Assembly (NCBI RefSeq): GCF_000226565.1 | Contig: NC_016041.1 | Span: 3,906,001 to 3,970,000, forward strand | Direction: 5' to 3' | DNA from: Glaciecola nitratireducens FR1064 | Lineage (GTDB): Bacteria > Pseudomonadota > Gammaproteobacteria > Enterobacterales > Alteromonadaceae | DNA: 64,000 nucleotides | Shown: piece by piece, positions 46,565 through 55,621 of the stretch | Layout of the letters: the number at the start of each line of letters is the position of its first letter | Position numbering within the stretch: the stretch's first letter is position 1 | The notes under the pieces: model-generated | Database searches by the model: none | Told to the model about the DNA's origin: nothing | The model's input: only the letters and a program-made list of their open reading frames with translations | Position numbers and translations under genes: made by a program

Positions 46565-47899
46565 ATGTCACTTTTTAATGAAACACTGAATTGGATTGAA
46601 GCGAGCTCGCCACACGAAAACGAATACTTACAAGCAGCTGAGGAAATTTGTGAATACATTGTTCCTATCGTTAATAGCAACGAAGCTTATAAAGCAAACA
46701 ATGTGTTGCAGCGCATACTGGTGCCACAACGCGTAATCCAATTTGCGGTTGAATGGGAGGACGACAAGCATCAATGTCAAGTTAATACTGGGTGGCGCGT
46801 TCAGCACAGTAACGTTCTAGGCCCACACAAGGGAGGCACGCGCTTTCATCCACAGCTGAACCTTTCGATACTAAAATTTCTAGCTCTTGAGCAGAGCTTC
46901 AAAAATTCGCTTACCGGGCTTTCCTTAGGCGCAGGAAAGGGTGGTGCAGACTTTGACCCTACGCTGCGTTCAGAAAATGAAATAAGACGATTTTCAAAAG
47001 CGTATGCCAAAGGTCTCTATTCTCATATTGGTCCCACTACTGATGTTCCAGCCGGTGACATCAATGTATCCGCCAAAGAATTAGGCTACATGTTCGCTGA
47101 ACAATTGCGAGCGACAGGTTCGTTCGCAGGCGATTTTTCAGGAAAGCCTCTCAGCTTGGGAGGAAGCAAGTTAAGAGTCGAAGCCACGGGTTACGGACTC
47201 CTCTATTTTGTAGCCAATATGCTTGAGCAAATCGATGAGTCTATGGAAGATAAGACGGTCACTATATCGGGCGCTGGGAATGTTGCGATTCATGCAGCCG
47301 AAAAAGCCATAGCAATGAATGCCAAAGTACTCACTCTATCAAACAGTCGTGGCGTATTCATTTGCGATCAAGGGCTGACTCAGGCGCATATCAACTGGTT
47401 GAAAGACAATAAAGGAAAAGTTGAAAATGCACTACAGGAACTTGCCAAGGAGCACGATGGCGAGTACCAAAAAGGCGCGCCATGGACCATGAAAGCTGAT
47501 ATTGCGCTGCCCTGTGCCACTCAAAATGAAATAGATGAGATTGACGCGCAGCAAATTGTAAAAAATACGCGTATTGCCTTGGTCGAGGGAGCAAATATGC
47601 CTTGCACTAAGCCTGCAATTGACAAGCTAACAGCGAGTAGCCTGCTGTATGCACCAGGCAAGGCGGCAAATGCAGGCGGCGTTATTCTATCTGCATTTGA
47701 AATGCAGCAAAACTCCGCCATGCGCTACGACTCCGAAGAAACCTTAGATGAAAGACTCCAACAAAGAATGCACGAAATACATAAAGCGTGCGTAACAGAG
47801 AGCAATCACTTGGGCAACGCGGATATAGACTACGTTCAGGGCGCCAACGTTGCTGGATTCAGAAAATTAGCCGACGCCCTTGTTGCATCAGGCTTTTAG
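46565..47899 (+). CDS. gdhA: NADP-specific glutamate dehydrogenase
   Basis: 444 residues (E. coli 447). It reductively aminates 2-oxoglutarate with ammonia to glutamate. The active-site motifs are present: GPHKGGTRFHP, GAGKGGADFDP with the catalytic Lys, and TDVPAGDINVS. The second domain has the Rossmann SGAGNVA. AGAGGG precedes the ATG by a few bases. It follows the kinase operon after 212 bases and, as a nitrogen-assimilation gene, fits a sigma-54 neighbourhood, although its own sigma-54 site is not convincing. Confidence 0.95.
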   Translation: MSLFNETLNWIEASSPHENEYLQAAEEICEYIVPIVNSNEAYKANNVLQRILVPQRVIQFAVEWEDDKHQCQVNTGWRVQHSNVLGPHKGGTRFHPQLNLSILKFLALEQSFKNSLTGLSLGAGKGGADFDPTLRSENEIRRFSKAYAKGLYSHIGPTTDVPAGDINVSAKELGYMFAEQLRATGSFAGDFSGKPLSLGGSKLRVEATGYGLLYFVANMLEQIDESMEDKTVTISGAGNVAIHAAEKAIAMNAKVLTLSNSRGVFICDQGLTQAHINWLKDNKGKVENALQELAKEHDGEYQKGAPWTMKADIALPCATQNEIDEIDAQQIVKNTRIALVEGANMPCTKPAIDKLTASSLLYAPGKAANAGGVILSAFEMQQNSAMRYDSEETLDERLQQRMHEIHKACVTESNHLGNADIDYVQGANVAGFRKLADALVASGF

Positions 47900-47945
47900 C
47901 ATAAATTTCATCCCTATTTTTAAATATACTTACTAGGAGACAGTA

Positions 47946-48374
47946 ATGAAAATTTTCGAAGCACTACGCAAAGACCACGATAAACAGCGAGCCCTGCTAA
48001 AAATATTATTAGAAACACAGGGGGAGTCACCTACAAGGCAAGAATATTACCAGCAGCTCAAGGACGCGCTGGCAACTCACGCCATCGCAGAAGAACGATA
48101 TTTCTATGCGCCTTTGATGCAGGCAGACGAAACCATCGCCCTATCTCGACATGGCGTTGCAGAACATCATCAAATAGATAAGTTAATTGCAAAGTTAGAC
48201 GACACGGAAATGAGCTCACCAGCATGGCTAGCAGCTTTTAAACAGCTCACCGAAAAAGTGGAACACCATTTAGCTGAAGAGGAGCGTGAGTTTTTCCAGA
48301 TGGCTGGCAAAGCGTTGTCAGAAAAGGAAAAGCATGACCTAGCAGAAGAATACTTAGCAGAAATGGGTTCTTAA
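47946..48374 (+). CDS. Hemerythrin HHE-domain protein
   Basis: 142 residues. The five-plus His/Glu ligand pattern is visible: RKDHDKQR, THAIAEERYFY, EHHQIDKL and VEHHLAEEEREFF. These bind a di-iron centre that can sense or carry oxygen or NO. No partner domain is attached. It follows gdhA after about 46 bases with AGGAGA before the ATG and is probably co-transcribed. Confidence 0.88.
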   Translation: MKIFEALRKDHDKQRALLKILLETQGESPTRQEYYQQLKDALATHAIAEERYFYAPLMQADETIALSRHGVAEHHQIDKLIAKLDDTEMSSPAWLAAFKQLTEKVEHHLAEEEREFFQMAGKALSEKEKHDLAEEYLAEMGS

Positions 48375-48454
48375 TAGCGAAACCTTTGCTCGGCGGTATT
48401 CTTAGTTTCTTAAGATACCGCCGAGAGAAACACAACTGAAGATGAGAGGCATTT

Positions 48455-48988
48455 ATGACGGCAATTATCAATAATATGCTCGACGACAGAGTTGCTGCAA
48501 CCTACAAAACGAAAGACGACATCAATCAGGCAAAGATTGTATTAACTCGAAAGCTGGGGCTTCGAGAAAGTAAGGTCAAAATTATCGCACCGAGCGACAA
48601 TATGGAAAGCGCAAAGCTGGAGGGCAAAAGCCAAAAGGTAGGCAGTAATATGCTGATGTCGCATGTTCGCAACACGCTTTTAGGGTTCGTGATAGGAATG
48701 ATAGTTGCGTTTTTGCTTGTACAATATGGGCCCGCTCTTACCCAGAATAATCCAATGTTTACTTACATTGCACTGATTAGTCCCGGTATTTTTATCGGCA
48801 TGTTTTTCGCAGGTTTCCGCTCTCTAAAACCAGAGCACGACATAATTAACCAGCATGCAGTAAAGGCACAGCAAAAAAATTACTGGACGCTGTTGATAGA
48901 AACTAAAGACATGGATATCAGCAAGGATGCAATTTGCGAAGAAATAGAACATACAAAGTGTGTTGAATTAAAATCAGAGTCAATCTAA
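48455..48988 (+). CDS. Two-span membrane protein with an N-terminal YflT-like domain
   Basis: 177 residues. The N-terminal part (about 1-55) has a TYKTKDDINQAKIVL pattern like general-stress YflT-type domains. Two membrane spans lie at about 72-92 and 101-121, and the C-terminal part is cytoplasmic. Similar proteins are sometimes misnamed RibA in databases; no riboflavin enzyme is present here. GAGAGG precedes the ATG. It is followed by a strong bidirectional terminator. Confidence 0.6.
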   Translation: MTAIINNMLDDRVAATYKTKDDINQAKIVLTRKLGLRESKVKIIAPSDNMESAKLEGKSQKVGSNMLMSHVRNTLLGFVIGMIVAFLLVQYGPALTQNNPMFTYIALISPGIFIGMFFAGFRSLKPEHDIINQHAVKAQQKNYWTLLIETKDMDISKDAICEEIEHTKCVELKSESI

Positions 48989-49050
48989 TGCAAAATAGTT
49001 TGAAAAGGTGTAAGTCAAAAGTGGGCGTTCAAAGATGGCTATAAGCATAT

Positions 49051-49078
49051 AAGCCACTCGATCTTAGGCGAGTGGCTT
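49051..49078. terminator. Bidirectional terminator between the stress cluster and the TonB receptor gene
   Basis: AAGCCACTCG and CGAGTGGCTT form a perfect 10-bp stem around an 8-base loop, with short T-rich flanks on both strands. It separates the rightward gene ending at 48988 from the leftward TonB receptor ending at 49101. Confidence 0.75.
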
Positions 49079-49100
49079 TATTATAAGATCACTACCTTTT

Positions 49101-51833
49101 TTAGTAAGTGTAACGGGCTTGAAGGTACCAAGTGCCGCCATTAAAACCAAATGGACTTGACTCAGAATACAATTGGCCCGAACCGCCAGCACCAGGATTT
49201 TCTTCAGGGTAGGCGTCAAGAAGGTTATCAACACCAACGACAAACTCGAGCTGGTCGTTAAATTGATAAGCGACTTGTGCATCAATTAATACTTCAGCAC
49301 CAATTCCGTTAACACCATTTCCAGTATCATCCCACCCGCCGTAGTAATTGGCACGTAACAAGGTTCTGATTTGACCTTCCGTGTGCGACCACGATATATT
49401 AGCTCGTGTAGTCGGCAGCAAGTCTTCGATTGCTGCAACTCGCCCTGCACTAATAGGATTAATCGTACCAACACTGTCTACTTCAGTTTTGTTGTAGTTT
49501 GCTGCAACAGTCAGCCTAGAGTCCCCACCCCACATATCAAATGAATAGTTACCAACAATGTCTATTCCCGTGGTGGTTGTGCTAAAGCTGTTAGAGAAAA
49601 ATCTAAATTCTGATAGATCATCTAAGCCAACGAATTGCTGACGGTCGATAACACCCTGCGCATCTAAAGTTGTTAACGCCTCAGATACCGTTGCAAAGTT
49701 AGAACCTGCGCCGCCAGTAAAATTCAGTGCGTCAAGAAAATCGACATTAGCACCAAGTGAAACGCGGTCAGTTAACTCAATATTGTAGTAATCAATTGTC
49801 CAAACAGAACCTGCGACATCAAAGCCAACCCCAATTGAGAAGTTGTTAGCCTCCTCAGGACCAAGCGAAGGACGACCGTTTCCGGCACTCGCGATGAAAT
49901 CAGCACCTAACTGACCTGCTGCAGAAGAAAGCGGCAAGGTACCTTGGTCAACAAGCACACCTTGAACGTTCTGGGTGGTTACATTGGTTATGTTAGCCTG
50001 ACCCGCTGTCGGAGCATGGAATCCAGTAGAGATTGCACCGCGAATTCTAAAATCATCACTTACATGGAAAATACTGGCGACTTTAAAATCTGTCGTGTTT
50101 CCAAATTCACTGAATTCTTCCGTTCTTACTGCTACTGCAAGCGTCAATTGTTCTGTTATATCAGTTTCAACATCCACATAAAAAGCCGTACTGTCTTGAG
50201 ATGCTGAAGTGTCTCTCGGGAAGCCACCAAAGCCATTTGAGCTTGATGAGAAACCTTGACTGGCTAGCGGACCAAGTGCGAAAGAGGCGGCGTCTCCAGC
50301 AAATAGGTCAAACTCTTCTTCCCGGTACTCTGCACCAAAAGCGATGTTGAGTTCAGATTCAAAACCAGCATCCACTCTATACACAAAGTCTACGTTAAAC
50401 TGAGTTTCCGTTTGCTCCTGACCACCTGGTACAAAATCTCTTGGTGTAGCAGGGCCAAGCGAAGCATTAATGGTGTTGCGAATAAAGAATTCTGTTTTGT
50501 TAGAGCCTCGCTGCGCGCTGAGGTCATACGATAGACCTGTACCAACACTGAGTTCGCCACGAACACCGACAGTAATTGCTTGATCTTCGTTGTTACCGCC
50601 GAACCGAGGCACAAAACCGTTTGGAATATCAGTGATAAACGAGAAACAATTGTCAGAGGCTGCTACGTCAGCAAGAAAACCTGCGTCTGGGATGACACCA
50701 TTGATAGGTATACCATCGATACATGAGCTACCTCCATCAAGGTCTCCAACTAGTACAGAGTGAACACCGTTAGGATCTAAAAGACCCGTTGCAGGGTTTA
50801 CCTTCGGGCCTGCGTAAACGCCTCCACGCTGGCTACCTTCAGTGACAGGGTTACGATAGAAGAAACCACCGGTGACTTCTCTTTCACCATAATTACCGAA
50901 CAAGTAAAGTTCCGCTTTATCATTGATCTCATATGCCGAGTTGATAAATAGCTTTACATCGCCTTCTACATCTGGCGTTCCCCAGTACTGCGGGACTTCG
51001 CCTGTATAAGAATTAATTTCCAGAAAATCAGAGCTTTGCAAATAGCCACCGTCAATCATACCGGCAACATCGCTTCTGACAACTGACCTGACAGTACCTT
51101 CAACGTCTTTTATTTCTGCGGTTAGGTTTACGAAACCAGAATCACCAAGCGGTAATCCTGCATTTGCCGCAATAGTATAGTTATCTCCGTCACCTTCATA
51201 AGTCGAACCATAGCGGGCTACGACTTCAAAACCCTCTGACTCGTCTTTGAGAATAAAGTTAAGCACACCGGCGATGGCGTCTGAACCATATTGTGAAGAC
51301 GCACCATCTCGTAAAACTTCAACCTGTTTCAACGCCATTGATGGAATTGCAGAAATATCTACCCCTTGAGCACCATCAGAAATACCACCGCCAAGGAATG
51401 AAATGATCGAGCCTCTGTGGCGACGCTTACCATTCACTAATACCAATACGTTATCTGGAGAAAGTCCACGTAAATTTGCCGGTCTTACAATCGTTGCAGC
51501 ATCACTGATTGGTTGACTATTCACGTTGAATGAAGGAACCGCGGTACGCAACATATCTTGAACATCCGCAGAGGAGTTCTGGCGAAATTCATCGCCGCTA
51601 ATGATATCAACAGGAACGGGGGAGTCAGCGGCAGAACGATTCATCATTCGAGTACCGGTGACGATAACTTTCTCTACGGTATCTTCTGCTTTTTGTTCTT
51701 GTGCGAATGATTGAATTGACGTTGTTGTCATCAATGGTAATGAGATCGCCATAGCAATCGCGGTCTTTTTGCTAAACTTATTTTTTTTATGGCAATTTAA
51801 TTTCGCGTTTTTTATTTTCACGTTTTTCTCCAT
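49101..51833 (-). CDS. TonB-dependent outer-membrane receptor
   Basis: 910 residues. After an unusually long basic leader the signal peptide ends near SFA-Q. The TonB box is VEKVIVTG; the plug domain holds LRGLSPDNVLVLVNGKRR and QVEVLRDGASSQYGSDAIAGV. The remainder is a beta-barrel ending in Tyr-Thr-Tyr. The substrate is unknown; the divergent amidohydrolase suggests uptake of an amide- or ester-linked compound. Such large receptors in marine Alteromonadales often import oligosaccharides or peptides. Confidence 0.92.
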   Translation of the reverse strand: MEKNVKIKNAKLNCHKKNKFSKKTAIAMAISLPLMTTTSIQSFAQEQKAEDTVEKVIVTGTRMMNRSAADSPVPVDIISGDEFRQNSSADVQDMLRTAVPSFNVNSQPISDAATIVRPANLRGLSPDNVLVLVNGKRRHRGSIISFLGGGISDGAQGVDISAIPSMALKQVEVLRDGASSQYGSDAIAGVLNFILKDESEGFEVVARYGSTYEGDGDNYTIAANAGLPLGDSGFVNLTAEIKDVEGTVRSVVRSDVAGMIDGGYLQSSDFLEINSYTGEVPQYWGTPDVEGDVKLFINSAYEINDKAELYLFGNYGEREVTGGFFYRNPVTEGSQRGGVYAGPKVNPATGLLDPNGVHSVLVGDLDGGSSCIDGIPINGVIPDAGFLADVAASDNCFSFITDIPNGFVPRFGGNNEDQAITVGVRGELSVGTGLSYDLSAQRGSNKTEFFIRNTINASLGPATPRDFVPGGQEQTETQFNVDFVYRVDAGFESELNIAFGAEYREEEFDLFAGDAASFALGPLASQGFSSSSNGFGGFPRDTSASQDSTAFYVDVETDITEQLTLAVAVRTEEFSEFGNTTDFKVASIFHVSDDFRIRGAISTGFHAPTAGQANITNVTTQNVQGVLVDQGTLPLSSAAGQLGADFIASAGNGRPSLGPEEANNFSIGVGFDVAGSVWTIDYYNIELTDRVSLGANVDFLDALNFTGGAGSNFATVSEALTTLDAQGVIDRQQFVGLDDLSEFRFFSNSFSTTTTGIDIVGNYSFDMWGGDSRLTVAANYNKTEVDSVGTINPISAGRVAAIEDLLPTTRANISWSHTEGQIRTLLRANYYGGWDDTGNGVNGIGAEVLIDAQVAYQFNDQLEFVVGVDNLLDAYPEENPGAGGSGQLYSESSPFGFNGGTWYLQARYTY

Positions 51834-52266
51834 TTATTTTACTAATAAGCCGAAAAGCCATTGCAGACTGCCAAGCTAAATGTATGGTCAATAATGTTAT
51901 ATTTTTAAATCGAAGACCTCATTGCAAATGATGTATCCACGAAAATGAAAGGCTTAGGTATGTACAGAAGCATGATTTTTGCCAAGGTTTCAATTTTTAT
52001 TTATAGTCTATAAATCAATAATTTAAAGAATTTTAAAGCTTGGTTTCAGTATGTTGAACTTAGTTAAATGCACTGCTATATCGCAATTGCACCAATAACG
52101 AACAAAAGCTCTGTTTGGAAATTTAAGGTGTCCAACTCCTCAGTTGCCCGTTCGACCGTTTGTGTCTCAAATTATGAGAATTTTAATCTGCTAGCCACTT
52201 ATTTCTAGTTGCATGTTTTTTATATCCGATTATTGTTATTTAAAAATATAGGGGGGTGAGGAAAAT
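51834..52266. other. 433-bp divergent intergenic region
   Basis: Promoter region between the TonB receptor and the amidohydrolase. No ORF, clear dyad or known operator was recognised. A GGGGGGTGAGGA ribosome site for the amidohydrolase lies at its right end. Confidence 0.5.
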
Positions 52267-53991
52267 TTGTTTACTCAAAATAATTCTAAAATATTAGGTG
52301 CGCTGGGGCTTAGCTTGATGTTGTTGTCGTGCAGCAAGGGGGAAATGCCTGAAGCTGTAATGTCAGCAGAGTGCCTTAGCGCGGATATGGTCATTCATAA
52401 CACAAAAATTTATACCGCGAACGAGGCTCAGTGGACTGCTGAAGCCACAGCGGTGCTTGGTGACAAAATTATATTTGTCGGGTCAAACGCCGATGCAGCC
52501 CAATATATGTGCGGTGATGCCCAAATAATGGATATGAACGGAAAGTATGTATATGCAGGTTTTACCGACAGTCACCAGCACGTGGAAGGTGTTGGCCAGC
52601 GCCCAAAAACGTTAAGCCTCTTTGGTATCGCAACACTAGCAGAAACGGTTGATGCCATTAAAGCGTTTTCAGAAGGTGTACCTGCAAATGAATGGGTGCA
52701 AGGGCGCGGCTGGATTGAACGAGAATGGACGGACGAAAAAAGATTTCTTAGCAAACAAGATGTTGATCCATTTACAGCGGATAAACCCTTATTTATGCCT
52801 CGTGCGGACGGTGTTTCTGCGCTGGTCAATTCGAAAGCACTGGAACTTGCAGGTATAAATAAAGATTCTCCTGACCCACTTGGCGGTAAATTTGAGCGTG
52901 ATGCAGACGGCAATCCGAGCGGCTATATACTAGCGACCGCAATGGATATTTTTAGAAATATTATCCCAGCAAAAACACGTGCATATAAAAAAGACAGCCT
53001 TGTACAAGGTATGTACGAAAACGCTAAGCTTGGTTGGACGAATACTCAAGACGCCGGAATGCCTTACGTTAACGTCGACATCATGAAGGAGATCCACGAC
53101 GAAGGAAATATGTCCACCCGCATTTACGCAGCAGCAAATGTTGCAGAAGCGGCAACAATGCTGGAGCGTGGCCCTGAAGCAACAGCCGACAACATGTTTG
53201 AATTACGCGGTATTAAGGTTTATATCGACGGTACGCTGGGTTCGCGCGGCGCAGCTCTTTTGGAAAATTATGCAGACGCTGATCATAATGGTTTTATGAA
53301 TCGCACCACGAAAGAGGAGCTTGACCCTATTTTACGAGAAGCACTGCGCAAAGGTATCCAGATCGAGACACATGTGATTGGGGATCGAGCAGTAAGATCT
53401 CTTTTAAATTGGTATGAGGAAGCGTTCAATGCTGTACCAAAATCCGAATGGGCGGTGGCTGAGCCGAGATGGAGACTCGAGCACGCACAAATTATCCCGG
53501 CACAAGACCAGGAACGACTTGTGAGTCTTGGGGTTTTACCATCTATGCAGCCAAGCCACGGAATAGGTGATCTCAACTTTGCACCAGATAGACTTGGCCC
53601 TGACCGCCTTGCTTACGCATACCCGTGGCAGCAATTGGTTGATCGCGGTTTAATGATACTGGGTGGATCTGATGCACCAGTAGAACTTGGTGATCCTCGG
53701 ATTGAATTTTACGCCGCTATCAGTCGTAAAAGGCTTGATGGTACTGCCGGCGAAGGTTGGCATCCCGAGCTTGCGGTAAACCGTAAAACCGCGCTTAAAA
53801 TGTTTACCATTTGGCCTGCTTATGGCGCATTTCAAGAGGATATTCGTGGGTCTGTAGAAGTTGGTAAATATGCAGACTTTACAATATTTGATCGAGATTG
53901 GCTTAGCGTTCCAGAAGCCGATATCTTAAGGTCAGAAAATGTGATGACCATCGTCGGTGGGAAGATAACGTATCAAAGTTACGGAAAATAA
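52267..53991 (+). CDS. Amidohydrolase-superfamily lipoprotein (YtcJ-like)
   Basis: 574 residues. TTG start with a GGTGAGGA ribosome site and a lipobox LLSC (Cys about 22), so it is exported and lipid-anchored. The metal-binding motif is DSHQH, followed by KVYIDGTLGS, HVIGDRA, LEHAQII and GGSDAPVE, the pattern of the Amidohydro_3 group. These are metal-dependent hydrolases of amides, formamides or related C-N bonds. It is divergent from the TonB receptor and may process its ligand in the periplasm. Confidence 0.88.
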   Translation: MFTQNNSKILGALGLSLMLLSCSKGEMPEAVMSAECLSADMVIHNTKIYTANEAQWTAEATAVLGDKIIFVGSNADAAQYMCGDAQIMDMNGKYVYAGFTDSHQHVEGVGQRPKTLSLFGIATLAETVDAIKAFSEGVPANEWVQGRGWIEREWTDEKRFLSKQDVDPFTADKPLFMPRADGVSALVNSKALELAGINKDSPDPLGGKFERDADGNPSGYILATAMDIFRNIIPAKTRAYKKDSLVQGMYENAKLGWTNTQDAGMPYVNVDIMKEIHDEGNMSTRIYAAANVAEAATMLERGPEATADNMFELRGIKVYIDGTLGSRGAALLENYADADHNGFMNRTTKEELDPILREALRKGIQIETHVIGDRAVRSLLNWYEEAFNAVPKSEWAVAEPRWRLEHAQIIPAQDQERLVSLGVLPSMQPSHGIGDLNFAPDRLGPDRLAYAYPWQQLVDRGLMILGGSDAPVELGDPRIEFYAAISRKRLDGTAGEGWHPELAVNRKTALKMFTIWPAYGAFQEDIRGSVEVGKYADFTIFDRDWLSVPEADILRSENVMTIVGGKITYQSYGK

Positions 53992-54008
53992 AGGGATAAG
54001 TCTTACTC

Positions 54009-54040
54009 AAAAAAACGCCGAAGCACTCGTGCCTCGGCGT
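54009..54040 (-). terminator. Intrinsic terminator for the BON-domain gene
   Basis: On the minus strand a GC-rich hairpin (ACGCCGA.GCAC with GTGC.TCGGCGT) is followed by a run of seven T. A second hairpin, GGGCGC/GCGCCC (54068-54087), lies between it and the gene's stop. Confidence 0.8.
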
Positions 54041-54106
54041 CGCTCTCAATAATAAGAGTAGTTAATTGGGCGCTAGCGGATGCGCCCTGATCCTTCTTAA
54101 TAAGTC

Positions 54107-54658
54107 TTACTTTTCAGCTTTTTTGATAACTAGCTTACTCATCACCGAATCCACATCTTTCGTGTTTTTGGCAATATTTACTGCTAAATCTCGTTCTGCT
54201 GCAGTCGCCACGGTGCCGTTCAAGGTGACCTTCCGGTTGTCCACGTCTACATCAATTTTCAGACCAGACACTTCGGAATCAAACAACAAGCGACTACTGA
54301 TTACCGTACTGATTTTTGCATCAGTAAACTGTGACGCTTTCTCAGATTTCGTGTCCATGTCCATGTTTAAAACAGTCAATTGATTATCGACTGTTTTCAC
54401 ACCTTTAATGCCTAACACCAGCTCTTCAGCTAATTCTTTTTCAATATCGTTTTCTACGCTACCGGTCAGTGTTACCGTACCCATTTTAACGTCAGTGTTG
54501 ATGTCAAATGAATTCAAGTTGCCGTTAAATAGCAGAGTAGCTTCCGCTTTACCATCTATCCAAGCATCCATCGCTTCCTTTTCCCAGCTATTTGTTGATG
54601 CCATAGCTGATGTGCTTAAACCGGTTAATAAAGTTAATGCAATTAATGAACGTTTCAT
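54107..54658 (-). CDS. Periplasmic protein with two BON domains (OsmY-like)
   Basis: 183 residues, signal peptide cut near SAMA-S. Two BON domains follow (about 32-95 with TDVKMGTVTLTGSV, and about 110-178 with VDVDNRKVTLNGTV). BON domains bind phospholipid; OsmY in E. coli is an osmotic-stress chaperone-like protein. AAGGAG precedes the ATG, and a sigma-54 promoter matching those of the stress island lies just upstream. Confidence 0.9.
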   Translation of the reverse strand: MKRSLIALTLLTGLSTSAMASTNSWEKEAMDAWIDGKAEATLLFNGNLNSFDINTDVKMGTVTLTGSVENDIEKELAEELVLGIKGVKTVDNQLTVLNMDMDTKSEKASQFTDAKISTVISSRLLFDSEVSGLKIDVDVDNRKVTLNGTVATAAERDLAVNIAKNTKDVDSVMSKLVIKKAEK

Positions 54659-54693
54659 AATTCTCTCCTTTGATTGAAGTTCACTTTCAATAA

Positions 54694-54709
54694 TGCGATT
54701 AACATGCCA
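54694..54709 (-). promoter_or_regulatory. Sigma-54 promoter of the BON-domain gene
   Basis: On the minus strand it reads TGGCAT-GTTAA-TCGCA, with the -24 GG complement at 54707-54708 and the -12 GC complement at 54695-54696. The predicted start near 54683 leaves about 25 bases of leader. It is nearly identical to the sites at 36789 and 40699. Confidence 0.75.
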
Positions 54710-54763
54710 AAAACTAAGCGACTGAAAAGGTTAAATAAAAACTCAAATCGTAATTGGGTTTTG

Positions 54764-54783
54764 AAAAATATTCCGATATTTTT
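54764..54783. promoter_or_regulatory. Palindrome upstream of the BON sigma-54 promoter
   Basis: AAAAATAT and ATATTTTT flank TCCG, about 80-100 bases upstream of the predicted start, where NtrC-type enhancers usually sit. It is AT-rich and could be chance. Confidence 0.3.
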
Positions 54784-54855
54784 GTAGTATTTTCTCTTTT
54801 TGCGCTTTATGTCTTTTAGTGTATCGGGCACTTTGGGAATTAGCCGCTGAGGCAA

Positions 54856-55335
54856 TTAGTTTTGCTGATACTCAATCGAATTGACGTACCATTCGCTTGT
54901 GCCGCTGGGTGTTTTTACTGTAAAAGAGTCGTCTACCTCCTTTTTCAGTAAGGCTCTAGCCATTGGAGAGTCGATAGAAATATAGTCCTTCACATCCCCA
55001 TAAATTTCTTCCGGCCCAACAATCCTGAAGCGCTTCGAATCGCCTGCCTCATTTTCTATTTCTACCCAAGCGCCAAAAAACACCTTACCTGCTTGTTCTG
55101 GGCGGTATTCCACGATTGATAATTCAGGCAATAGCTTTCGTAAAAATCGTACCCGGCGATCAATTTGCCTCAAAACCCGTTTGTTAAACGTGTAGTCCGC
55201 GTTTTCGGAGCGGTCGCCTAAACTAGCCGCCCACGTGACAATTTTAGTAATTTCTGGTCGTTTGGTGTACCAAAGGTAATCATGCTCATCTTTTAGCTTT
55301 GTGTAACCTTCACGTGTGATCAGTTTAGTTTTCAA
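54856..55335 (-). CDS. greB: Transcript cleavage factor GreB
   Basis: 159 residues from the TTG at 55333-55335, which aligns with the E. coli start (LITREGY with LVTREGY); an in-frame TTG 12 bases upstream is possible. It has the N-terminal coiled coil with the acidic tip (GDRSENADY) and the C-terminal FKBP-like domain (KVFFGAWVEIEN, DYISIDSPMARALL). GreB rescues backtracked RNA polymerase. It is divergent from tex, the same neighbour as in E. coli. Confidence 0.92.
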   Translation of the reverse strand: MKTKLITREGYTKLKDEHDYLWYTKRPEITKIVTWAASLGDRSENADYTFNKRVLRQIDRRVRFLRKLLPELSIVEYRPEQAGKVFFGAWVEIENEAGDSKRFRIVGPEEIYGDVKDYISIDSPMARALLKKEVDDSFTVKTPSGTSEWYVNSIEYQQN

Positions 55336-55621
55336 ATAGTTATCCAAAGTAAACGAGTGTTAATTTCTATTACTACATATTAATGCATAAAGTACTTTAA
55401 CCGCTATCACTGAATGCTATAATCACGCTCATAAACAGTAAGCCTCTGTGCTTCGCAACGTATCACTAACTAATGCAAAATCAGCTCCAGCAAGTTAGCA
55501 AGTGTTTGCTAGCGATAATAGTGCTAGTTGCCGACGAAGCATTTATTTCAATACGAGTGACAAGTAAGTATGCAGAGCGCCTTATTTAATCAAATCGTCT
55601 ATTTCAATTATTGAGTTGTTC

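Noticed and set aside
48455-48988. RibA-type riboflavin enzyme
   Set aside because: No GTP cyclohydrolase II motifs are present; the protein is a two-span membrane protein with a stress-type N-terminal domain.
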